Part shown: positions 16,500 through 24,452 of the stretch, piece after piece
Numbering within the stretch: position 1 is the first letter of the stretch
Layout: each line of letters opens with the position of its first letter
NCBI GenBank assembly: GCA_013151975.1
Contig: JAADHG010000082.1
Location: forward strand, 1 to 25,762
Reading direction: 5' to 3'
Origin: Chlorobiota bacterium
Lineage (GTDB): Bacteria > Bacteroidota > Bacteroidia > Flavobacteriales > Flavobacteriaceae
Length of the DNA stretch: 25,762 bases
Program-made: the position numbers and the translations under genes
The notes under the pieces: generated by a model
What the model was told of the DNA's origin: nothing
Databases searched by the model: none
Seen by the model: only the letters and a program-made list of their open reading frames with translations

Positions 16500-17004
16500 C
16501 TCTCCTTTTTAAGGAGAGGTGTCTGAAAGACGGAGTGGTTACAAAAACAGAATGTTTTAAGACGGAATGGTTATTTTTAATCCTGAGATAACCTAAGATT
16601 AAAAAATTATGAATAACGAAATTCATAATAGAAAGTATTTAAAAAAGTTCAGAAAAGAACTCAGAAATAATCCAACAAAAGCAGAAACCAAATTATGGCA
16701 AGCTTTAAGGAAAAGCCAATTGGATGGTAGAAAATTTAGAAGACAACAAAGTATTGAAAATTTTATAGTTGATTTTTGTTGTCCTAGTGAAAAGTTAATA
16801 ATAGAAGTTGATGGTGAAGTTCATAACAATTTTGTAAATAATGAATACGATTTTAAAAGAACAGAACGATTAAACAAGCTAGATTATAAAGTAATTCGTT
16901 TCACCAACGAAAATATTTTCAAGAACTTAGATTTAGTAATAGAAGCGATAAAACAAGAGTTTAAATAATAACCACCTCTAAATCTCCTCCTTGAAAAGGA
17001 GGAG
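16500..17004 (+). mobile_element. Candidate mobile unit: DUF559 gene between hairpin-tipped inverted repeats
   Basis: Left end: a perfect hairpin CTCTCCTT-TTT-AAGGAGAG (16500-16518) then a stretch ending GGAGTGGTTA (16532-16541). Right end: TAACCACCTCTA (16969-16980) then a perfect hairpin CTCCTCCTT-GAA-AAGGAGGAG (16984-17004). Reverse-complemented, the right end aligns with the left, hairpin outermost and GTGGTTA innermost, so the ends are imperfect terminal inverted repeats around one small gene. The left inner motif is repeated: AAGACGGAGTGGTTA at 16527 and AAGACGGAATGGTTA at 16559. The unit separates pyrG from yidC. No target duplication was identified. Mobility is inference. Confidence 0.5.
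16609..16968 (+). CDS. DUF559 endonuclease-domain protein
   Basis: 119 residues, a typical full-length DUF559 protein. The fold is related to the very-short-patch-repair endonuclease/PD-(D/E)xK group. Landmarks: ETKLWQALR at about 26-34, FRRQQSIENFIVDFCCP with Asp55, KLIIEVDGEVH with Glu66, Asp68 and His72, and the C-terminal YKVIRFTNENI then a helix. The acidic residues of a nuclease site are present, but enzymatic activity of DUF559 has not been settled to my knowledge. The ATG follows an AT-rich stretch with no strong Shine-Dalgarno. It is bracketed by inverted hairpin repeats and splits the pyrG-yidC neighbourhood, so it is probably an inserted accessory gene. Confidence 0.88.
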   Translation: MNNEIHNRKYLKKFRKELRNNPTKAETKLWQALRKSQLDGRKFRRQQSIENFIVDFCCPSEKLIIEVDGEVHNNFVNNEYDFKRTERLNKLDYKVIRFTNENIFKNLDLVIEAIKQEFK

Positions 17005-17016
17005 TAAATTATAAAT

Positions 17017-18924
17017 ATGGAAGAAAAGAAATTAGACCTGAATTCAATAATAGGTTTTATACTTATAGCAGGAATTTTAGTATATATGCTTTATCAAAAC
17101 AGGCCAACACCTGAGGAGGTAGAAGCCCAAGAAAAAGCAAAGCAAGAACAAGTTGAAGCCGATAAGAAAGCTGATGAAATTAAAGATGAGTTTGTAGCTA
17201 CACCTGCCGAATTTTCGGCAGCCTCAGTAACGGATTCTGTGCAACTGGCAACTTTAAAAAATAGAATTGGAGCATTTGCATATTCTGCTTCGCTTGCTTC
17301 AGCTCAAGACGAGTTTACAATACTTGAAAATGATGTATTGTATATTAAAGTAAATAATAAAGGGGGTTACTTTTCAGAAGTAAAATTAAAGCAATTTGTA
17401 AACTACGATTCGGTTCCTATTTACTTAATTAAAGATCATAATGCTATTTTTAATATCAATTTTGGCACTACTGATGGTCGTACTTTAAATACAAAGGATT
17501 TATATTTTCAACCGAGCCTTACAAAAAGTGGTGACAATCAAATATTGTCTATGAAACTTAAAGTTTCTGAAACACAATATTTAGAATACAGATACGAGTT
17601 AAAACCTAACGATTATATGTTAGGATTTTCAGTGAAAACACAAGGATTAAATACCATTATTAACAGCTCACAAGATGTGAGATTAGACTGGAAATTAAAA
17701 GGATTGCGCCATTCAAAAAGTATTACTTACGAAAATCGTTACACACGATTAACCTATCAGCATGAAAATGGTGAAAAAATAAGTAAATTATCACAGGCAG
17801 GAGAAGACGAAGAGGTTGAGCAAGATGTGAGTTGGTTATCGTACAGACAACACTTTTTTAGTTCTATATTACTTTCGGATAAGCCTTTTAAGACAGCATC
17901 GTTAAAGACTACTAATTTGGCAATAGATGAAGAGATTGATACAGTATTTACCAAAAGTTTCGCAGCGTCAATACCTTTGCAATTAAATGGCGGAGAGCTT
18001 AACGAATCTTTAAGCATGTATTACGGGCCAACCGATGGTAAAATTTTAAAACAATACGATGTTGGTTTAGAAGAAAGTATTCCTTATGGTTGGGGGCTTT
18101 TTGGCTGGATTAATAAGCATTTATTTATTCCGTTGTTTGGATTTTTAAGTGGCTTTTTACCGTATGGTATGGCTATTATTGTGATGACAATTTTGGTGCG
18201 TTTGGTATTGTCTCCAGTATTGTACAAGTCGTATTTATCTCAGGCGAAGATGAAAATATTAAAGCCAGAGATTACTGAGTTAAGCAAGAAGTACAAAGAC
18301 AACCCAATGAAAAAGCAAAAGGAGACTATGGCGTTGTACAGTAAGGCAGGCGCAAGCCCCATGAGTGGTTGTTTGCCCGCATTGGTACAGCTTCCCGTAT
18401 TTTACGCCTTATTTATGTTTTTTCCGACAGCTTTTGAGTTACGTCAAAAAAGTTTCCTTTGGGCCGAAGATTTATCATCGTATGATACAATTGCCGAACT
18501 TCCGTTTAGAATTCCAATCTATGGAGATCATGTAAGTTTGTTTCCAATTTTAGCGTCTATTGCAATTTTCTTTTATATGAAAATGACAACAGGACAGCAA
18601 GCGGCATCACAACCTACACAAGAAGGTATGCCAGACATGGGAAAAATGATGAAGTACATGATTTACTTCTCACCAATAATGATGTTATTCTTCTTTAATA
18701 ATTATGCTAGTGGATTGAGTTTGTATTACTTTATTTCTAACTTAATTACTATAGGTATTATGTTAGTGATTAAAAACTATATTCTTGACGAAGATAAGAT
18801 TCATGCGCAAATACAAGTGAATAAACAAAAACCCAAAAAACAAGGTAAGTTTCAGCGTAAAATGGCAGAAATGATGGAGAAAGCTGAAGAGCAAAAGAAA
18901 CAGCAGCAAAAGCGTAAAAAATAA
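17017..18924 (+). CDS. yidC: Membrane protein insertase YidC
   Basis: 635 residues. Inserts and folds inner-membrane proteins with or without Sec. An N-terminal transmembrane helix (about residues 12-26, FILIAGILVYML) is followed by a charged segment and the large periplasmic YidC domain (about 95-350), then the conserved five-helix core. The core begins near YGWGLFGWINKHLFIP and carries the conserved groove arginine Arg395 in ILVRLVLSP, the cytoplasmic hairpin QAKMKILKPEITELSKKY, and PVFYALFMFF. A Lys/Gln-rich tail of about 40 residues ends the protein, suited to ribosome contact. The start codon lies 12 nt after the right hairpin of the DUF559 unit, whose GGAGGAG also sits at Shine-Dalgarno distance. 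Intact. Confidence 0.96.
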   Translation: MEEKKLDLNSIIGFILIAGILVYMLYQNRPTPEEVEAQEKAKQEQVEADKKADEIKDEFVATPAEFSAASVTDSVQLATLKNRIGAFAYSASLASAQDEFTILENDVLYIKVNNKGGYFSEVKLKQFVNYDSVPIYLIKDHNAIFNINFGTTDGRTLNTKDLYFQPSLTKSGDNQILSMKLKVSETQYLEYRYELKPNDYMLGFSVKTQGLNTIINSSQDVRLDWKLKGLRHSKSITYENRYTRLTYQHENGEKISKLSQAGEDEEVEQDVSWLSYRQHFFSSILLSDKPFKTASLKTTNLAIDEEIDTVFTKSFAASIPLQLNGGELNESLSMYYGPTDGKILKQYDVGLEESIPYGWGLFGWINKHLFIPLFGFLSGFLPYGMAIIVMTILVRLVLSPVLYKSYLSQAKMKILKPEITELSKKYKDNPMKKQKETMALYSKAGASPMSGCLPALVQLPVFYALFMFFPTAFELRQKSFLWAEDLSSYDTIAELPFRIPIYGDHVSLFPILASIAIFFYMKMTTGQQAASQPTQEGMPDMGKMMKYMIYFSPIMMLFFFNNYASGLSLYYFISNLITIGIMLVIKNYILDEDKIHAQIQVNKQKPKKQGKFQRKMAEMMEKAEEQKKQQQKRKK

Positions 18925-18935
18925 AATTACGATAT

Positions 18936-18966
18936 AAAAAGCTGCCTTTATTGGCGGCTTTTTTGT
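18936..18966 (+). terminator. Rho-independent terminator of yidC
   Basis: Hairpin AAAAAGCTGCC - TTTATT - GGCGGCTTTTTT with one G-T wobble, followed by a T-run, starting 12 nt after the yidC stop. Confidence 0.8.
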
Positions 18967-19010
18967 TCTATAACATTTTATTAATAATTTCGTTATTTGG
19001 TTAACAAACT

Positions 19011-19032
19011 ATCACGCTAAGCTTTTCGAAGT
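19011..19032 (+). repeat. Diverged copy of the GTCACACTGAGC repeat
   Basis: 18 of 22 bases match the copy at 19808-19829 by eye (ATCACGCTAAGC then TTTTCGAAGT). Located in the 150-nt yidC-MORN spacer. Confidence 0.45.
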
Positions 19033-19074
19033 AGAAGTTGAGATTTTAAAATAATATTGATTTTTCTTTTATTA

Positions 19075-19779
19075 ATGAAACAGATTATTGTAACATTTTT
19101 GGTTGTACTGGTTTCCCATATTGGGTTTGCCCAAGACATCAATCAGTTTGATGCCAATGGTGGGAAACGTCATGGTATTTGGAAAAAGAATTTTGAAGGA
19201 ACAACTCAACCGCGCTATGAAGGCGGGTTTAATCATGGTAAAGAAGTTGGACTTTTTAAGTTTTATAAGCTCATTAAGAAAAAAAGCGTACTTACAGCAA
19301 CCAAACAATTTAATGCTAATGATAATAGTGCATACGTGACATTTTTATCGTCTAGAGGAAAGGTAATTAGTGAAGGTAAAATGGATGGTAAAAAATATGT
19401 TGGAACATGGACCTACTATCATAAAAATAGCAATGCAGTAATGTCAACCGAAACCTATGATAATAACGGTTTACTCCAAGGAGAAAAGTTGGTGTTCTAT
19501 AAAGATGGCGTGGTTGCAGAACGTGCTAATTATGTAGATGGAAAACTTCAAGGCGAATCCGATTGGTATTCTGTAAAAGGCGTTGTTTTAAAAGCCTTTA
19601 TATATGATAATGATGAATTGCACGGTGTTGCAAAATACTACGATGGTAAAGCGCAACTTTTGGCTGAAGGACATTACAAAAGAGGAAAAAAAGTAGGCGT
19701 TTGGAAGTATTATGAAAAGGGAGAACTTACTAGAGAAAAAGATTTTTCGGCAGTTGTAAAATATAGCAAGAAACAATAA
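19075..19779 (+). CDS. Secreted MORN-repeat protein (annotated in databases as YwqK-type)
   Basis: 234 residues from ATG 19075. The signal peptide is cut after GFAQ (about residue 20). The mature part holds repeated motifs of the MORN type: GKRHGIWKKNFEG, YEGGFNHGKEVGLFKFYK, GKKYVGTWTYYHK, GLLQGEKLVFYKDG, GKLQGESDWYS, DELHGVAKYYDGK and GKKVGVWKYYEKGE, about one every 22-25 residues. Automatic annotation often calls such proteins YwqK family antitoxins; with a signal peptide and no toxin neighbour that name should not be taken as a function. A structural or binding role in the periplasm is likely. An in-frame TTG at 19057 is rejected because it spoils the signal peptide's usual start. Between terminator-bearing yidC and mnmA, probably monocistronic. 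Confidence 0.83.
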   Translation: MKQIIVTFLVVLVSHIGFAQDINQFDANGGKRHGIWKKNFEGTTQPRYEGGFNHGKEVGLFKFYKLIKKKSVLTATKQFNANDNSAYVTFLSSRGKVISEGKMDGKKYVGTWTYYHKNSNAVMSTETYDNNGLLQGEKLVFYKDGVVAERANYVDGKLQGESDWYSVKGVVLKAFIYDNDELHGVAKYYDGKAQLLAEGHYKRGKKVGVWKYYEKGELTREKDFSAVVKYSKKQ

Positions 19780-19807
19780 CTTTGCTATTCCTGTATCACA
19801 TCTAGAT

Positions 19808-19830
19808 GTCACACTGAGCTTGTCGAAGTG
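19808..19830 (+). repeat. GTCACACTGAGC...GTCGAA intergenic repeat
   Basis: GTCACACTGAGCTTGTCGAA followed by GTG. This is the best-preserved copy of the family also seen at 13217-13304 and 19011-19032. It sits in the 123-nt MORN-mnmA spacer; no extended palindrome was seen. Confidence 0.6.
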
Positions 19831-19890
19831 TTGTCAAAATGAAGTTATAATTCTTTCCTAAATACAGATATTTTAATTCTCTTTTATTTG

Positions 19891-19898
19891 TAAATTTG
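19891..19898 (+). promoter_or_regulatory. -7 promoter box of mnmA (TAAATTTG)
   Basis: Exact TAnnTTTG ending 4 nt before the mnmA ATG at 19903. The context TTTGCAACATGCAA closely resembles TTTGCACATGCAA at guaA. Confidence 0.6.
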
Positions 19899-19902
19899 CA
19901 AC

Positions 19903-21090
19903 ATGCAAAGAGTAGTAGTAGGACTTTCAGGAGGAGTAGATTCAAGCGTTGCAGCTTATGTTTTAAAAGAACAAGGCTACGAGGTTATAGGTCTGTTTAT
20001 GAAGAATTGGCATGATGATTCGGTCACTATTTCTAACGAATGCCCTTGGCTTGACGATAGTAATGATGCCATGCTTGTTGCCGAAAAATTAGGTATTCCT
20101 TTTCAAACGGTTGATTTGAGCGAACAATACAAAGAACGTATTGTGGATTATATGTTTAAAGAGTACAAACGCGGGCGTACACCAAACCCAGATGTACTTT
20201 GTAATCGTGAAATAAAATTTGATGTCTTTATGAAGATTGCTCTAGAATTAGGAGCCGATTTTGTAGCTACAGGACACTATTGCAGAAAGGGAACCATTTC
20301 AAAAGATGGGAACGATATTTTTCAGTTACTAGCTGGAAAAGATAACAATAAAGACCAATCCTATTTTCTCTGTCAATTATCACAAGAGCAACTGGCGAAA
20401 ACATTATTTCCTATTGGAGAAATGACTAAGCCAGAAGTTAGAGCTATTGCTGCAAAGTTAGATTTGGTGACAGCCGATAAAAAAGATTCGCAAGGGCTTT
20501 GTTTTATAGGTAAGGTGCGGCTTCCAGAATTTTTACAACAGCAGCTGAAACCAAAGGAAGGTGTGATTGTTGAGATTCCACCAGAACAAGACATGTATAA
20601 TCAAGAAGCACCAGCATTTCCTACTCAAGAAGATAAATTAAAGTATCTCTCTAGAAAGATTGAATATTCGGTAGCTGATGGTCATGTTGTTGGGAAACAT
20701 CAAGGTGCTCACTATTTTACAAAGGGCCAACGCAAAGGATTGGCAGTAGGAGGTACCGCAGAACCATTATTTGTAATTGACACCAATGTAGATGATAATG
20801 TTATTTATACAGGACAAGGGAAATCGCATCCAGGATTATATAAAAAAGCATTGTTTGTAACCAATGATGAATTACATTGGATTCGAGAAGACCTAAGACT
20901 TCAAACAGACGAAACTATGCAGGTTATGGCACGAATACGGTATAGACAACCCTTGCAAAAAGCAACCCTTCATAAAGTAGAAAGTGGTTTGTATGTTGCT
21001 TTCGAATTACCACAATCAGCAATCACCGAAGGTCAGTTTGTTGCATGGTATTTAGAAGACGAATTAGTAGGTTCAGGAGTAATTTCTTAA
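19903..21090 (+). CDS. mnmA: tRNA 2-thiouridine(34) synthase MnmA
   Basis: 395 residues. Adds sulfur at C2 of the wobble uridine U34 in tRNA for Lys, Glu and Gln. The ATP-pyrophosphatase P-loop GLSGGVDSS is at residues 7-15. The two catalytic cysteines are present: Cys100 in NPDVLCNREIKF and Cys200 in DSQGLCFIG. The tRNA-binding TGHYCR and KDQSYFLCQL blocks and the C-terminal beta-barrel (GQRKGLAVGG, then RYRQP near residue 345) are in order. Length is a little above the ~360-370 common in other phyla, due to short insertions. Likely cotranscribed with the S8 peptidase gene 24 nt downstream. Confidence 0.96.
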   Translation: MQRVVVGLSGGVDSSVAAYVLKEQGYEVIGLFMKNWHDDSVTISNECPWLDDSNDAMLVAEKLGIPFQTVDLSEQYKERIVDYMFKEYKRGRTPNPDVLCNREIKFDVFMKIALELGADFVATGHYCRKGTISKDGNDIFQLLAGKDNNKDQSYFLCQLSQEQLAKTLFPIGEMTKPEVRAIAAKLDLVTADKKDSQGLCFIGKVRLPEFLQQQLKPKEGVIVEIPPEQDMYNQEAPAFPTQEDKLKYLSRKIEYSVADGHVVGKHQGAHYFTKGQRKGLAVGGTAEPLFVIDTNVDDNVIYTGQGKSHPGLYKKALFVTNDELHWIREDLRLQTDETMQVMARIRYRQPLQKATLHKVESGLYVAFELPQSAITEGQFVAWYLEDELVGSGVIS

Positions 21091-21114
21091 CTTGCAGATA
21101 CCGAATCTTAAATT

Positions 21115-22710
21115 ATGACTAAAAAATATCTTTTTATAGGCCTACTTTTTTTTCAGTTTTTTGCGTTTGCACAACAAGATGCTTGGGTGTATTTAACCGA
21201 TAAAGTAAATGTCGCCAATGCTATTGCAAATCCTATTACCATACTTACACAAAAAGCCATAGATAGAAAAACGAATCATGGTGTAGTTATAGATTCCAGA
21301 GATGTTCCTGTAAATGAAGCCTATATTACACAGCTTAAAAGTGCTACAGGAATAACCGTTATGGCTAAGTCTAAATGGTTTAATGCGGTTCATGTACGTG
21401 GTTCACAAACCGACATTAATAATTTGATAGCTTTAAGTTTTGTGAGTAGTATCGATTTTGCTGATAAAAGCCTTAATACGGCAAGAATATCGAGACCAAC
21501 TAATAAGTTTGAAATTGAAGAGTCGCAGACCATTTTTGTGTATGGAAATACTCTGAATCAAGTAGAAATGATTAATGCCGATAAGTTACATGTCTCCAAT
21601 TTTACAGGTACAGGAATGACGGTTGCAGTAATAGATGCAGGCTTCCCAAATGTAAATACAATGGCTGGGTTTCAACGTTTGCGAGATGCTGGAAATTTAA
21701 ATGGTTACGATTTTGTAGATAGAACGAGTAATGTATATGCCTCTGTTTCCAGTACTCATGGTACCAAAGTATTAAGTACCATGGCAGGTTTTGTATTAAA
21801 CCAATTTGTAGGGACTGCTCCTGATGCATCATATTATCTGTTTAGAACCGAAGATGCTACAAGTGAAAACCCTGTAGAAGAAAGTTATTGGGTGGAAGCT
21901 GCCGAACGTGCAGATAGTTTAGGGGTTGACGTTATTAATACGTCATTAGGTTATTTTGATTTTGATAACCCTAGTTATAACTATACAGCAACCGATATGA
22001 ATGGCAATACAGCATTTATTACTAAAGGGGCAAATATTGCCTTTCAAAAAGGTATGCTATTGGTTAATTCGGCTGGAAATTCTGGAGCTAGTGGTTTGAT
22101 AGCACCTGCGGATGCTACTGGTGTATTAAGTATCGCGGCTGTAGATGGCAATGGTGTTTATGCTCCATTTAGCTCTCAAGGAAGCGTTAATCAGCCAACA
22201 CAAAAACCAGATGTTGCAGCAAGAGGTTCGGGAAGTTTTGTGATTGATCCAAGTGATGTTATTGTTCAAAATAATGGGACTTCATTTAGCTCACCAATAA
22301 TGGCTGGAGGAATTACATGTTTATGGCAAGCATTACCTAATAAAACCAATGCCGAAATTATGCAGCTTGTGCGTGAGTCTGCATCTCAATTTACAACGCC
22401 AGATTTTTTTATAGGCTATGGTATTCCAGATTTACAATTGGCTTTGACCTTAGAACTAGATAAGACGCAACAGTCCATATTTAAAATATTTCCTAATCCA
22501 TTGCAAAACATATTACAGATTGATTTTCCTGAAAACACTGAAAATGCATCGCTTATTATTTACGATATTTTAGGAAAGCAAATTACTAAAGCTATAATTA
22601 CTCAGGACAATAAAAGGATTAATTTGGAGTACTTACCAAGTGGTATTTATATCATAAAATTACAAGGAGATAATCAAAACGTAAATACATTTAAACTCAT
22701 AAAAGAGTAA
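21115..22710 (+). CDS. S8 subtilisin-like serine peptidase with T9SS type A sorting domain
   Basis: 531 residues. Signal peptide to about residue 20 (FFAFAQ). A propeptide-like region (about 21-150) comes before the catalytic domain. Catalytic triad: Asp174 in AVIDAG, His215 in STHGT, Ser390 in GTSFSSP; the oxyanion Asn322 lies in SAGNSG. The last ~80 residues (IFPNPLQN, YDILGKQI, LPSGIYIIKL, FKLIKE) form a type A C-terminal sorting domain, so the enzyme should cross the outer membrane by the type IX system and be surface-anchored or released. The start 24 nt after mnmA and zero spacing to the next gene suggest one operon of unrelated functions. Intact. Confidence 0.94.
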   Translation: MTKKYLFIGLLFFQFFAFAQQDAWVYLTDKVNVANAIANPITILTQKAIDRKTNHGVVIDSRDVPVNEAYITQLKSATGITVMAKSKWFNAVHVRGSQTDINNLIALSFVSSIDFADKSLNTARISRPTNKFEIEESQTIFVYGNTLNQVEMINADKLHVSNFTGTGMTVAVIDAGFPNVNTMAGFQRLRDAGNLNGYDFVDRTSNVYASVSSTHGTKVLSTMAGFVLNQFVGTAPDASYYLFRTEDATSENPVEESYWVEAAERADSLGVDVINTSLGYFDFDNPSYNYTATDMNGNTAFITKGANIAFQKGMLLVNSAGNSGASGLIAPADATGVLSIAAVDGNGVYAPFSSQGSVNQPTQKPDVAARGSGSFVIDPSDVIVQNNGTSFSSPIMAGGITCLWQALPNKTNAEIMQLVRESASQFTTPDFFIGYGIPDLQLALTLELDKTQQSIFKIFPNPLQNILQIDFPENTENASLIIYDILGKQITKAIITQDNKRINLEYLPSGIYIIKLQGDNQNVNTFKLIKE

Positions 22711-23565
22711 ATGAATAGAATTGCTAAACTTTTCAATATACAATATCCAATAATTCAAGCAGGAATGATTTGGAATAGCGGCTGGAAACTCGCCTCGGCA
22801 TCAAGCAATGCAGGAATCCTTGGATTAATTGGTGCGGGATCCATGTATCCTGATGTTTTGCGAGAGCATATTCAGAAATGTAAAAAGGCAACATCTAACC
22901 CTTTTGGAGTAAACGTACCTATGTTGTATCCCAATATTGAGGAGATTATGAATATTATTGTTGACGAAGGTGTTAAAATAGTATTTACTTCTGCTGGAAA
23001 TCCAAAGACATGGACTAGTTGGCTAAAAGACAAAGGCATAACAGTAGTACATGTGGTAAGTAGTGTAAAGTTTGCATTAAAAGCCCAAGAGGCTGGAGTA
23101 GATGCTATTGTTGCTGAAGGCTTTGAAGCAGGCGGACATAATGGACGAGACGAAACTACAACATTGACATTAATACCAATGGTAAAAGAGCAGATTAAAA
23201 TACCATTAATTGCCGCTGGTGGCATTGCGACAGGAAAAGCGATGTTGGCAACCATGGTTTTAGGAGCCGATGCTGTTCAAATAGGAAGTCGGTTTGTGGC
23301 AAGTGAAGAATCGTCGGCACATCAAGATTTTAAGCAAAAAGTGGTTGATACAAAAGAAGGTGATACCCAATTAACTTTAAAAGAATTAGCTCCTGTACGT
23401 TTGATAAAGAATAATTTTTACAATGAACTTCAAGAACTATACAGTAATGGTGCTACTAAAGATCAGCTCAAAGAATTATTAGGTAGAGCCAGAGCTAAAC
23501 GCGGTATGTTTGAGGGTGACCTTGAAGATGGCGAACTAGAAATTGGACAAGTATATCAGGATTAA
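22711..23565 (+). CDS. Nitronate monooxygenase/FabK-like FMN enzyme, C-terminus shortened by frameshift
   Basis: 284 residues as read. TIM-barrel flavoprotein of the nitronate monooxygenase/2-nitropropane dioxygenase family: QAGM near the N-terminus, GFEAGGHNGRD with the conserved His143, AAGGIATG at about 168-175 and GADAVQIGSRF at about 185-195 for FMN phosphate. Physiological role uncertain: detoxifying alkyl nitronates, or an enoyl reductase-like activity. The frame ends LEIGQVYQD then TAA, but a shift of two bases continues as GLIHEIKPVAEIVREIIEEF, the expected C-terminus. GTATATCAGG stands where GTATCAGG is expected, a TA duplication at 23552-23555. About 30 residues are lost; the FMN site is kept, so some activity may survive. 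The ATG abuts the S8 stop codon (TAA then ATG). Confidence 0.88.
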   Translation: MNRIAKLFNIQYPIIQAGMIWNSGWKLASASSNAGILGLIGAGSMYPDVLREHIQKCKKATSNPFGVNVPMLYPNIEEIMNIIVDEGVKIVFTSAGNPKTWTSWLKDKGITVVHVVSSVKFALKAQEAGVDAIVAEGFEAGGHNGRDETTTLTLIPMVKEQIKIPLIAAGGIATGKAMLATMVLGADAVQIGSRFVASEESSAHQDFKQKVVDTKEGDTQLTLKELAPVRLIKNNFYNELQELYSNGATKDQLKELLGRARAKRGMFEGDLEDGELEIGQVYQD

Positions 23566-23651
23566 TACATGAGATTAAACCAGTAGCAGAAATAGTTAGA
23601 GAAATAATTGAGGAATTTCAAAATACTAAAGTAAATATTTCTAAGTTATAA
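23559..23651 (+). pseudogene. Out-of-frame C-terminal tail of the nitronate monooxygenase-like gene
   Basis: Thirty codons starting GLIHEIKPVAEI and ending ISKL before TAA (23649-23651), in the frame reached by deleting one TA from 23552-23555. The unbroken gene would run 22711-23651 and encode about 312 residues, the usual length. Confidence 0.8.
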
Positions 23652-23691
23652 TACAATACAAAAAGAACATTAACAATTAAACAATAATAAA

Positions 23692-24291
23692 ATGAAAAAA
23701 AGAAGCCTAAATCTATTATTAGTTATGATTATTTTAACAGTAACTATCAGTTGTGATAATGATAACGACCCTACCAACAATGTGTGTGAAAATAATTATG
23801 TTTCAGACCTAATTACTACAGCTTTTTCAGTAGCAAATGGTTATGACGATTTACCAGAATGGATGGATCTAGAAACTCACGAATACGAAATTCAAATCAA
23901 TGCCGATGGTGAAATATGTAGTGTAGGTTATCAAAATCCAAGTACATATACAGGAGGATATACCATTGAGATTATTAATAACACTAATAATTTAGCAACT
24001 AATTATTCAGGAGTGCATACTTTTTCACAAACAGCTTTAGATTATCAGACTATAACTCCAGTATTGGTCTCTAGCGGTGATTTTATTACCGTTAAAAGAA
24101 CCATTTTACCAGGGTACACAAATTTAAATGAAACACTTGGGCGTGTTTTAAGACCTTCTAATTTTTCGAATGTACCATATCCAGTAACACAAGGAAATGT
24201 AGTTTTTCAAGGCTCTGTATTTTTTGGAGCTGGTGGTCCCGTTGCTAATATTGCACAACCTTATATAGCTTTAGGATTTAAAGTGAATTAG
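23692..24291 (+). CDS. Hypothetical SPII lipoprotein
   Basis: 199 residues. Lipoprotein signal with lipobox VTISC, Cys21, followed by an Asp/Asn-rich linker DNDNDPTNN, a common arrangement in Bacteroidetes. The mature domain holds two more cysteines (Cys32 in NNVCENN and one in GEICSVGY), which could form a disulfide. Many Thr/Asn/Tyr residues and alternating hydrophobics suggest a beta-rich fold. No family recognised. It follows the nitronate monooxygenase gene by 40 nt from the out-of-frame tail. Probably on the periplasmic face of the outer or inner membrane. Confidence 0.75.
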   Translation: MKKRSLNLLLVMIILTVTISCDNDNDPTNNVCENNYVSDLITTAFSVANGYDDLPEWMDLETHEYEIQINADGEICSVGYQNPSTYTGGYTIEIINNTNNLATNYSGVHTFSQTALDYQTITPVLVSSGDFITVKRTILPGYTNLNETLGRVLRPSNFSNVPYPVTQGNVVFQGSVFFGAGGPVANIAQPYIALGFKVN

Positions 24292-24379
24292 TTTACTATC
24301 TTTTTAAAAGTTTTATGCACACCCTTTGACGATATAATTATAATGTTTTAATTTCGTTTATAGAATAACAAAACCAATC

Positions 24380-24400
24380 TTGTAACCTGTTTATTTACAA
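24380..24400. promoter_or_regulatory. Possible operator: TTGTAA-N9-TTACAA
   Basis: TTGTAA (24380-24385) and TTACAA (24395-24400) are 15 bp apart centre to centre, about 55 nt upstream of the next gene. The dyad could bind a dimeric regulator. The rest of the 161-nt spacer shows nothing clear. Confidence 0.25.
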
Positions 24401-24452
24401 ATAAAACTGAATTTTTAGTTAGTATTAATAAAAATTCAAAGAGAAAAAATAA

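Noticed and set aside
19057..19074. TTG start for the MORN protein
   Set aside because: ATG at 19075 gives a normal signal peptide; the upstream start only adds six residues.
19075..19779. YwqK antitoxin of a toxin-antitoxin pair
   Set aside because: Signal peptide present, and no toxin gene adjacent; the name reflects MORN-like repeats only.
21115..23651. Functional pathway linking mnmA, S8 peptidase and nitronate monooxygenase
   Set aside because: Tight spacing supports cotranscription, but the roles are unrelated and nothing else supports a joint system.
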